Positions 1-6,457 of a stretch of 21,299 nucleotides of DNA are shown here, piece after piece. Made by a program: the position numbers and the translations under genes. Under the pieces are notes generated by a model. That model did no database searches, was not told where the DNA came from, and was given only the letters and a program-made list of their open reading frames with translations. The first letter of the stretch is position 1; each line of letters starts with the position of its first letter. Origin of the DNA: Bacteroidetes bacterium UBA7368 (GTDB lineage Bacteria > Bacteroidota > Rhodothermia > Rhodothermales > UBA10348); assembly GCA_002469915.1 (NCBI GenBank), contig DKOG01000261.1, forward strand, positions 1,924 through 23,222, given 5' to 3'.

Positions 1-853
1 TCACCACAACGATTTCTTCAGACGATGAAAGCGTTATAAACACTTCTTTGGTGTCTTTTGAGTAATAGCCGGTTTGAGTTCCATTCGTAGAACTGGCCTG
101 CTGGCTGAGCGAGACCCGTCCGGTTACAGATTCTGAACGCGCGTCAAAGAAAACGACTTCACCCATAGTCTGCTCAAGCACCTGAGTCCATTCGTCGTTG
201 TACACTGTTTTACCCGTGCATACAACAGCAAGCTCCGTATCACTGATGACAAAAAGGTCACGAGGACCATCACAACCGATATCCACCGACCTTGATTCTA
301 TTTCTCCCGGCAAGAAAACGGATAGAACAGAACCGCTTCCCAACGAACCGGCGTTTGCAACGATCATCTTATCGGCCACGTTTGCGATCCCCTCTGGCGT
401 CATACCCACCTGAATCGAAGGGCCTATTTCGCCCGTGGCAAGGGTAATGGGCGTAACGAATCCGGGCTGCTCCCAGACAAAGTTCGTTACATAAAGCACC
501 CCTCCAGATTGTGCTGCGTAGCGTGGCGCCAAGACTGGAGTAAACTGCTGTTCCAGAGATAAAACGTCCCCGTTAAGCACATCAACACGACCCTCGCTAA
601 ACGTATTGACCAGCGCAAAAAAGGTGTCGTCTAGCGAAACGACGCCTTGAAGAAACCCGCCTAAATCCGCATGATGAGTAACCGAGCCCTCAGACAAATC
701 GATAGAGGTGATGTATCCATTCTGATCCGAAAAATTACCGCCATTGGCTACGAGTACCGTGCCCGCTTTGGAAAACGAGTCTTCATCGCTTCCGAGGAGG
801 TCACAACCAGAAAGAAAAAGGGCGAATACAAGAAGCAGGTGTTTCATGTTCAT
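1..853 (-). CDS. Surface-type lipoprotein with YncE/BtuG-like beta-propeller, partial at its 3' end
   Basis: The frame reads open from about 853 to the window edge, at least 284 codons, with no stop seen. Two in-frame ATGs (853 and 847) are possible starts; neither has a clear ribosome binding site. The N-terminus is a short hydrophobic signal ending LFLSGC, a lipobox with Cys at residue 17 counting from the 853 start. The segment after it (DLLGSDEDS) contains Ser followed by three acidic residues, resembling the surface-export signal of Bacteroidota lipoproteins. The body is a run of beta-rich repeats of the YncE/DUF5074 kind, for example VLVANGG near the start, LYVTNF mid-way, GMTPEGIAN and VANAGSLGSG later. 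In gut Bacteroides, BtuG proteins of this fold bind B12 and cap BtuB. Here the gene starts 14 bases after a BtuB-like receptor under a cobalamin riboswitch, so the same role is inferred. The C-terminal blades lie outside the window. Confidence 0.8.
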   Translation of the reverse strand, partial: MNMKHLLLVFALFLSGCDLLGSDEDSFSKAGTVLVANGGNFSDQNGYITSIDLSEGSVTHHADLGGFLQGVVSLDDTFFALVNTFSEGRVDVLNGDVLSLEQQFTPVLAPRYAAQSGGVLYVTNFVWEQPGFVTPITLATGEIGPSIQVGMTPEGIANVADKMIVANAGSLGSGSVLSVFLPGEIESRSVDIGCDGPRDLFVISDTELAVVCTGKTVYNDEWTQVLEQTMGEVVFFDARSESVTGRVSLSQQASSTNGTQTGYYSKDTKEVFITLSSSEEIVVV

Positions 854-867
854 TGAAAAAGGAGTTG

Positions 868-2778
868 TCATTTAGTTCGTCGATTGTGAATGGAAATGCC
901 CATTCGTATGTGCCGGCCCGGCATGGGCTGAAATCGTGTAGTTTCGTAGTCGGAATCCAAGGCATTATCCAAGGCAAACCATCCGTTAATGTGTACTCGG
1001 GGTAGACGAAAGCCGGCCTCAATGGACAGGGCGGCCCGTGTCCATCCGGGAAGCGTGCGCGTTTCATCAGAGGTCACAAATTGAGGGCCTGTGTGGGTGA
1101 GCGAGACCCGCACGTCCCAGTTTCCCTTCAGAATCTGGCCCAGATTCCTATTGATCGATCCTCGCAGCAATCGTTGAGGGTGGTACCTCAATTGCTTGCC
1201 AAATGAGCGAGACGATGGATCCGTGCGGTCTTGAGATCGCATCCAACTCATCGAAAGTCGGGCGCGCATCTTGTTAGCCGACAGGGTGTGACTCAGTTCT
1301 ATTCCCTGCCCAACCACTACCCCAATATTTTCTGGCGTCCAGACTTGCAGCCCAGTGGTAATAAATTGCGGTCTCCAGACAATCTGCTCACGCAACGAAT
1401 GGTGATAGATGGTGACCCGGGATTGATGCAAGACCGAACGCAAGCGGATGGCAAATGAAGCGGTTAAATCGGTAGTCAAGCCTGATTCTGAGCGCAACAG
1501 CGGATTCCCTCCAGGTACCCAGAACAACTCGTTCAGCGTTGGATCGCGATAAATGCCTGCGATCTTCCAAAAAAACTGTGCTTTCCTTTTCAATGGAGGA
1601 GAAAAGGAGACCGATACGTGAGGGCGAACAGCTGCCGTAGACCGCTCCCGATCTTGATTTGATGTTCTTCTGAGCGAACCGTTAGCACCAAAACTAATAT
1701 CCAATGTCTGCGACATGCGAGATATCGTTTGACGGGCAAGGAAACGACGGTCATCGGACAGACCGATTGCCCTGCTTCTCTCCACTCCAATCTGGGTAGA
1801 TGACACCCACCGTCCTACCGCCTTCAGTGCGTTTGCCTCTGCATCAATGGTGTGAACCTTGAGCTGGGAAGCCCCTGAAACCGGGTGTTCGAAGACCAAG
1901 TTGGACGAGTTGGCAGCAACTTGCCAGTTCAACGAGCCGGCGTTGATCGAACGACTTTGCTTGACCTGAACCCTGTAAAGGTGATCTTCTTGGCGGGCTT
2001 CAACCGGTGTTGCGTTGGAAAGCCCCGGTACTCCGCGCTCGACCGTTGATGCCAACAAGAGAATAGATGCATCGCCTTTTTTTACGGGTCTAGAAACGTG
2101 CAGATAAGCTGAGCCGGACCGCTTATCCGCTCCTATTCTACGAAGTTTGGGGCGGTCCAAGAGCACCGTGTTTTGATAGACATAATCCCCGCCGTAAGAC
2201 TCAGCTTGGGCAGCTGCCCGGACGCGGGTACGCCCCATTAGAGTCTCATACTGCGAAGCGACCGAGCGCCTTCCCCACCGACCACCAGACAAAGAAACAG
2301 AACGAGCTTCTTGCTCGATTCCCCCAGTAGAAAGGTGGATTGATCCCCCAAGTGCGTTGGGATCCTTTCCATTTGAACCATGAACGACTTCGACGTCCCG
2401 GATTAGAAACCCGGGAATGAGAGAGAGATCGAAAACGCCGGTAGCTGGATTTACCAACCGCATACCGTCCAGAAAAACGCTCGTGCGGGCCGAACCGACC
2501 CCCCGCAAGGAAGGTGTAACACTTCCAGTGTCTCCAGCTTGCATCAAATGGACCAATGAGCCAGCACTAAGAATCGATCCCACGGATGACCCACCACGAA
2601 GCCCGGTATCTTGGGCCGAAAATTTCCAGATCGGACCCAATGAAACCGTCAGGCTATCTTGAATCTCCAGAGTACCCAGCTCGATCACAGAATCTGGCAA
2701 GACTTGTGCCTGTACCTCTTCTGTTATCCCACCTAAAAGCAGGACAGAGATCGTAACTAAAACGAATGTGTGACTCAT
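868..2778 (-). CDS. btuB: TonB-dependent outer-membrane receptor, BtuB-like (cobalamin uptake)
   Basis: This 636-residue protein has a signal peptide (about 1-24, ending VQA). A plug domain follows at about 55-155, with SLRG at 90-93, VFLDGMRL at 101-108, the IRDVEVVHGS segment and LGGSIHLST near 143-151. The remainder is a long beta-rich region typical of a 22-strand barrel, ending with the usual NALDSDYE and PMPGR motifs close to the C-terminus. It should import a ligand across the outer membrane using TonB energy. The cobalamin riboswitch directly upstream identifies the ligand class as corrinoid. The last barrel strand (HIRMGISIH) is followed by five extra residues (NRRTK) and lacks the usual terminal aromatic residue. 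The ATG at 2778 abuts the U-tract of the riboswitch terminator, so no separate Shine-Dalgarno is available. It is probably co-transcribed with the downstream lipoprotein. Confidence 0.88.
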   Translation of the reverse strand: MSHTFVLVTISVLLLGGITEEVQAQVLPDSVIELGTLEIQDSLTVSLGPIWKFSAQDTGLRGGSSVGSILSAGSLVHLMQAGDTGSVTPSLRGVGSARTSVFLDGMRLVNPATGVFDLSLIPGFLIRDVEVVHGSNGKDPNALGGSIHLSTGGIEQEARSVSLSGGRWGRRSVASQYETLMGRTRVRAAAQAESYGGDYVYQNTVLLDRPKLRRIGADKRSGSAYLHVSRPVKKGDASILLLASTVERGVPGLSNATPVEARQEDHLYRVQVKQSRSINAGSLNWQVAANSSNLVFEHPVSGASQLKVHTIDAEANALKAVGRWVSSTQIGVERSRAIGLSDDRRFLARQTISRMSQTLDISFGANGSLRRTSNQDRERSTAAVRPHVSVSFSPPLKRKAQFFWKIAGIYRDPTLNELFWVPGGNPLLRSESGLTTDLTASFAIRLRSVLHQSRVTIYHHSLREQIVWRPQFITTGLQVWTPENIGVVVGQGIELSHTLSANKMRARLSMSWMRSQDRTDPSSRSFGKQLRYHPQRLLRGSINRNLGQILKGNWDVRVSLTHTGPQFVTSDETRTLPGWTRAALSIEAGFRLPRVHINGWFALDNALDSDYETTRFQPMPGRHIRMGISIHNRRTK

Positions 2779-2812
2779 AAAAAAAGGCCTATCCCCAAAT
2801 GGGTATAGGCCT
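2779..2812 (-). terminator. Intrinsic terminator of the cobalamin riboswitch
   Basis: In the minus-strand RNA, AGGCCUAU (2812-2805) pairs perfectly with AUAGGCCU (2792-2785). An inner CCC/GGG extension and a small A/U-rich loop complete the hairpin. It is followed directly by a run of U (2785-2779) that ends at the AUG of the receptor gene. A hairpin plus U-tract here means that transcription, rather than translation alone, is probably switched. Confidence 0.85.
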
Positions 2813-2859
2813 ACGAATCAGACGCACATAACCAAAAGCATTCCGCGATTTTCTATACC
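2802..2859 (-). promoter_or_regulatory. Candidate antiterminator pairing in the riboswitch expression platform
   Basis: In the minus-strand RNA, GGUAUAG (2859-2853) is perfectly complementary to CUAUACC (2808-2802), which is part of the 5' arm of the terminator stem. Forming this 7-bp helix would break the terminator, as expected for the ligand-free state. A second 7-bp match, CUACGAA (2902-2896) with UUCGUAG (2817-2811), crosses the first, so the two are alternatives or a pseudoknot. The function is inferred from complementarity only. Confidence 0.45.
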
Positions 2860-2938
2860 TCATGGATATAAAAACGCAATCACGCCTGATTAAACTTCGT
2901 AGCACCCACACCCCTGATCCCGGAGGTTGATGGCACAG

Positions 2939-3173
2939 ATTTGATAAATCGGTCTCCTGGCTTCTGGCATGGCTTCGCCGATCTCCAGTGACACCTTCCC
3001 ACCCAAGCGGCAGTGGTATCAATTTCATCGATGACGAGCAACCAGATACAGTTGCGGGTACAGCTCCGTTTAGATCCGCGTCAATTCATTAAGCACAATC
3101 TCAATGCAAATAGGACGCAACTCCTCGGATTCCCATGAAAACATCGGCTAGCCGATGCATTCATTTATCAAAT
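2939..3173 (-). promoter_or_regulatory. Cobalamin riboswitch aptamer
   Basis: The minus-strand RNA carries the conserved cobalamin riboswitch blocks in the right order: GGGAAUCCG (3134-3126), GGAGCUGUACCCGCAACUGUA (ending 3047), CCACUG (3016-3011), GGGUGGGAAGG (3004-2994) and the B12 box AGCCAGGAGACC (2962-2951). The ends are closed by a perfect 11-bp helix, AUUUGAUAAAU (3173-3163) with AUUUAUCAAAU (2949-2939), taken as P1. There is a long insertion between GGGAAUCCG and the CGGAGCUG segment, a position known to vary. The aptamer lies 5' of a terminator and a BtuB-like receptor, which are the expected targets for repression by cobalamin. Confidence 0.93.
3142..3157. repeat. Perfect 16-bp palindrome inside the riboswitch leader
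   Basis: CATCGGCTAGCCGATG reads the same on both strands. In RNA it can form a 6-bp hairpin with a 4-base loop, between the P1 5' arm and the GGGAAUCC core. Its AUCGG also matches CCGAU at the 3' end of the B12 box. It may be an extra helix of the aptamer, or a protein operator between the divergent receptor and tolC-like genes. The sequence alone does not decide. Confidence 0.5.
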
Positions 3174-3192
3174 GGTTGTGAAAGAACAATTC

Positions 3193-3222
3193 AAGTTACC
3201 TTGCGGACGTACAACGCGTCAA
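3193..3222 (-). promoter_or_regulatory. Candidate sigma70-like promoter for the riboswitch transcript
   Basis: On the minus strand TTGACG (3222-3217) and TAACTT (3198-3193) are separated by 18 bases. The predicted start near 3186 would include the whole P1 helix (from 3173). The -10 match is imperfect, so support is moderate at best. Confidence 0.35.
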
Positions 3223-3279
3223 GAACAAGTGAGTAATAAAGTGCGTTTTGTGACCAAACCAACTGCTTCCCATCTCCTT

Positions 3280-4671
3280 ATGGCAAAAGCCTTCTTGATA
3301 GCGACCGTTATTTTTCTAACGGTTTCGTCTGTAGCCGCTCAAGACACACTTACCGTGAGTCTGCAATCTGCTATGGAGCGATCGCTGGAAATAAGCCCAG
3401 AAATCCGCGCTAAAGAGGCTAAAGTGGACTTCGCTGCAGCCCGCCAAAGACTAGCAAAAACATCCCGATTCCTAACCGATTTCAACGCTACTAGTGCTCA
3501 CGCGACGGCGCCAGGAATCAATAATCCAAATGACACTCCGGCGAATCAACTGTATCTAGATCCAGATGTACGTAACGCATGGGATGATCTTTCAGCATTC
3601 AATCAAATAGAATTCGAAGCCCTTCAGCCCATCTTTACCTGGGGACAACTTGGCAAATCTATCGAAGCCGCCAATGCTGGCGTTGAAGTAGAACGAGCGG
3701 CCACGAGAGAAACGGCTGAGGAAGTGGCGCTTCGAACGACTGATCTCTATTTCGGTCTAATCCTTACCGAGGCATTGAATCGACTTACCACGGAAGCCGG
3801 GGACATTGTCGAGCAAGCAAAGGAAGAAATTGACCGCTTGATCCAGGAGGGAGCAGACGATGTGGATTATGCGGATCTGTTTCAAGTGCAAATCACCGAA
3901 CAAGAGTTTTTAATGCGCGTCGTAGAGGCTGAAGAAAGCCGCAGAACGGCCCGTGCCGCGCTCTCGAGGCAGATGTTTTTACCTGATGGTCAAACTGTTT
4001 ACCCAGGAACCAACGTTCTGTCTCCCATTGAGATGGAGTTGAATAGCCTAGAGTTTTATCAAGACCTGGCACTTGCTCACCGCCCGGAACTCAGTCGCGC
4101 TGTAGCCGGCGTGCAGGCTCTCGATGCCCTTGTGGATGTGGCCCGATCAGATTACTTCCCCAAACTGTTTCTTGGGCTATCCGGTAAGTGGTCCTACGCT
4201 GCGGATCGTGAACGGCAGCGCAATCCCTATGTGAGTGATCCATTTTTGTCCAGAAGCGTCAAGGCCGGATTCGGCATTCGCCAGAACCTGAATTTTAACC
4301 AAACGAAAGCCAAGGTTCAGCAGGCCGAAGCAGAGGTCTCGGAAGTACGCTTCCAGCAAGATGCAGCGCGTCAACTTGTTCTCTTTGAGGTAGAAGATGC
4401 ATACCGCAATGTCCTAATCACGCGTAAAGCAGTAGAGGCCCGAGAGGCCCAATTGCTGATCAGTAAAGACTGGCTGCGGACGGAACAGGTCGACTTTGAT
4501 CTGGATCTGGGAGACACGGAAAACCTTGTCAAAGCAGTTAGAGACAATTTGTCTATTCGAGCTCAGCGACATGAAGCCGTGTATAAATACAATCAAGCGA
4601 TCATGCGTCTGTATGCCAGGACCGGGACACTCATTCAAGAGCTGCAAGCTGGCACGCTAATTGGTCTTTAA
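3280..4671 (+). CDS. TolC-family outer-membrane efflux protein
   Basis: A 463-residue protein with a signal peptide (residues 1-20, ending SSVAA) followed by two related helical halves of the outer-membrane efflux protein type. Landmarks are LQSAMERSLEISPEIRAKEA near the mature N-terminus, a long stretch rich in Ala, Glu and Arg that should form coiled-coil barrel helices, and HRPELSRAVAGVQALDALVD and DYFPKLFLGLSG opening the second half. Such proteins form trimeric channels for type I secretion or RND efflux. The frame is open back to an ATG at 3172, but that extension would put 36 unlikely residues before the signal peptide. It would also overlap the divergent riboswitch promoter, so 3280 is preferred. 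The mlaC-like gene follows after 58 bases on the same strand and is probably co-transcribed. The substrate and inner-membrane partner are not visible here. Confidence 0.88.
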   Translation: MAKAFLIATVIFLTVSSVAAQDTLTVSLQSAMERSLEISPEIRAKEAKVDFAAARQRLAKTSRFLTDFNATSAHATAPGINNPNDTPANQLYLDPDVRNAWDDLSAFNQIEFEALQPIFTWGQLGKSIEAANAGVEVERAATRETAEEVALRTTDLYFGLILTEALNRLTTEAGDIVEQAKEEIDRLIQEGADDVDYADLFQVQITEQEFLMRVVEAEESRRTARAALSRQMFLPDGQTVYPGTNVLSPIEMELNSLEFYQDLALAHRPELSRAVAGVQALDALVDVARSDYFPKLFLGLSGKWSYAADRERQRNPYVSDPFLSRSVKAGFGIRQNLNFNQTKAKVQQAEAEVSEVRFQQDAARQLVLFEVEDAYRNVLITRKAVEAREAQLLISKDWLRTEQVDFDLDLGDTENLVKAVRDNLSIRAQRHEAVYKYNQAIMRLYARTGTLIQELQAGTLIGL

Positions 4672-4729
4672 TCAGTGAAACCCACATTAAACAACGTTCT
4701 TGCTACCTAAGAGCACTTTCCATAGATCC

Positions 4730-5350
4730 ATGCTGTATCAGAATCTGTACACTCGCTTGCTCACATTGACGCTTCTGACGGTCATGTTCACAAGCCCGTT
4801 CCTCGTTCCATCTGCCCAAGCGCAAGAAACGGAAGCCGATCTTATGGCCATGCTGGAACAGCGAGATAAAGACATTAAACAGCGCCTTGGTGGTTCTGGT
4901 GAATTGCCAGATGCAGAAAAAGAAGAGTTGAAAGCTGTCGTTAATGACATGATTGATTTTGCTGCGATGGGCGAAGCCGCGCTAGGCACACATTGGGATG
5001 GGCTGAGCGAAGAACAGCAAACCGACTTTGTTCAGGTGTTCGGCGATATCGTACGCCATCAATCACTCTCTGACGTGGATATCTACCGTGCCAGCGTTAG
5101 CTACGATGCCGTTGATATGGATGGCAACCAGGCGTGGGTCACCACCACCACGATTTATAAAGAAGTCCCCGCAAAGGTGGAGTACGACTTCTTACTGAAA
5201 GGCGGCATTTGGAGAGCCCGCGATATCGTTCTCGATGATGTGAGTACCGTGGGAGGATATAGTAGGAGCTTCCAATCTGTCATCCGGAAACGAGGCTTTG
5301 ACGCACTAATGAACAGCCTCAATAAAAGGTTGGCTAGAACCCGCAGTTGA
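4730..5350 (+). CDS. mlaC: MlaC-family (toluene tolerance Ttg2/Tgt2) periplasmic lipid-binding protein
   Basis: A 206-residue protein with a signal peptide (about 1-31, ending SAQA) and the MlaC layout. An N-terminal helical part contains VVNDMIDFAAMGEAALGTHW, then LSEEQQTDFVQVFGDIVRH. A beta-sheet part with YDFLLKGGIWRARDIVLDDVS is followed by a terminal helix with SFQSVIRKRGFDALMNSLNK. In the Mla system MlaC ferries phospholipids between the outer-membrane and inner-membrane (MlaFEDB) complexes. The start at ATG 4730 is preferred because it leads straight into the signal peptide; an upstream TTG at 4700 is in frame. It follows a TolC-family gene, not mlaD or mlaE, so its partner transporter must be encoded elsewhere or it serves a different pathway. 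The family assignment is good; the exact role is open. Confidence 0.85.
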   Translation: MLYQNLYTRLLTLTLLTVMFTSPFLVPSAQAQETEADLMAMLEQRDKDIKQRLGGSGELPDAEKEELKAVVNDMIDFAAMGEAALGTHWDGLSEEQQTDFVQVFGDIVRHQSLSDVDIYRASVSYDAVDMDGNQAWVTTTTIYKEVPAKVEYDFLLKGGIWRARDIVLDDVSTVGGYSRSFQSVIRKRGFDALMNSLNKRLARTRS

Positions 5351-5378
5351 GTCCATTCAGCTTGTGAACAATAGGGTT

Positions 5379-5393
5379 TACCTAGCGTAGGTA
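5379..5393. repeat. Short inverted repeat between mlaC and the glycosyltransferase gene
   Basis: TACCTA (5379-5384) and TAGGTA (5388-5393) form a 6-bp dyad with a GCG spacer, in the 105-base gap after mlaC. There is no T-run after it, so it is a poor intrinsic terminator. It could be an operator or a chance dyad. Confidence 0.3.
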
Positions 5394-5455
5394 GAGTTTG
5401 ATCGAGTTCAAATTCGCAGTAGAGATTTGGGCTAAAACAGACTCAACCCTGCACC

Positions 5456-6451
5456 TTGGAAGGATACGTCCTGCATACATATGGCCGCGAAAAGTATTTG
5501 CGACACGCTGTGGCTTCGGTGCAGACGTTACGCCGGTATGATACGCATCGTCCTGTGGCTCTTTATGCCGACGAAGCACAGATTGAGTTGCTAAAACGCA
5601 AAGGCCTGGATCATTTATTTGCGGTGCTCGAAGTGCTACCGTCCGAGTATCGATCCATTGTAGGCTTCAAACACAACCTACATAAATTCAAAGCGTTTGA
5701 GCGAAGTCTTTTTGTTGACTCGGACATTGTTTGGTGCCGCGATCCAGATGCGTTATGGCATAAACTCGAAGCCTATACATTCACGGCAACAGGTCTCGAA
5801 AAAGCCGATGCTTGGTTTGGAGGTCCGAAAGGGTTAGGCATTATTACCGACCGCCTGTTCGACAGACGACGACGCACGATGCGGCGCTTTGGACTCACCT
5901 ACCTGCCGCGCGTTCAGGCAGGAATGATATATGCTGCTGACCCGGTCGTAACGGCAGAAGTCTGCAATCATGCGCAGGAGTATCTCAGACGTAGGAAAGA
6001 GACTCATTTCCGTAGCCGACTGGATGAAGGACGGAGCGAAGAAAGCTGCGAGTGGAGTATGGCCATGGCCGTCAGCTCTCTCGACTTACCCATTTTTCAT
6101 TGGTTTCAGGGTCAAGACAGTCCGCAATTAGATTTTATTGACGGATATGTGGATCACGATCTAAACTTTAAGGTCGTGCGGTGCCGCTACCATACGGATG
6201 CTCTCATTCACGGTTTAAGAGGCTTCCCAAACCATTTGATTCGGGATACATTAGTTCGGTACCTATCCAAAATGCCCGGAAAAGGGGATTTCATGTGGGT
6301 TACACCCTACGCCCTTCACTTTGGATGGATGCACCATAAACAACCCTTTTATGATCTTTCAGATCGAATATGGGATGAGTTGACCCATAGCCAAACGGCT
6401 ACGAAGAGTGAGCTGGAAGCGATCCCGGTAGACAAAACGCTCGCAGACTAA
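5456..6451 (+). CDS. GT-A-fold glycosyltransferase, acceptor unknown
   Basis: A protein of about 331 residues opening with YVLHTYGREKYLRHAVASV, as in nucleotide-diphospho-sugar transferases. FKHNLHKFKAFERSLFVDSD follows at about 71-90; the DSD at 88-90 is the expected metal and nucleotide-sugar binding acidic motif of the GT-A fold. There is no signal peptide and no clear membrane helix, so it should act in the cytoplasm. It has several basic and His-rich stretches towards the C-terminus (for example MHHKQPF). The start is taken as TTG at 5456: an in-frame stop lies at 5420, and the next in-frame ATG is far inside the conserved domain. It is 105 bases downstream of mlaC and runs convergently into the minus-strand gene ending at 6458, leaving only 6 bases between them. 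Sugar donor and acceptor cannot be told. Confidence 0.75.
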   Translation: MEGYVLHTYGREKYLRHAVASVQTLRRYDTHRPVALYADEAQIELLKRKGLDHLFAVLEVLPSEYRSIVGFKHNLHKFKAFERSLFVDSDIVWCRDPDALWHKLEAYTFTATGLEKADAWFGGPKGLGIITDRLFDRRRRTMRRFGLTYLPRVQAGMIYAADPVVTAEVCNHAQEYLRRRKETHFRSRLDEGRSEESCEWSMAMAVSSLDLPIFHWFQGQDSPQLDFIDGYVDHDLNFKVVRCRYHTDALIHGLRGFPNHLIRDTLVRYLSKMPGKGDFMWVTPYALHFGWMHHKQPFYDLSDRIWDELTHSQTATKSELEAIPVDKTLAD

Positions 6452-6457
6452 TCCGTC

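Noticed and set aside
671..856. 61-codon plus-strand frame opposite the lipoprotein gene
   Set aside because: It is antisense to a lipoprotein with a clear signal and lipobox, and has no protein-like features of its own.
2789..3028. 79-codon open frame on the minus strand in front of the receptor gene
   Set aside because: It lies wholly inside the riboswitch aptamer and terminator, and its sequence is explained by RNA motifs. There is no ribosome binding site and no recognisable protein.
3165..3194. Alternative minus-strand promoter TTGAAT-18-TGATAA
   Set aside because: Its transcription start would fall after the 5' arm of riboswitch P1 (3173-3163), removing half of an 11-bp perfect helix.
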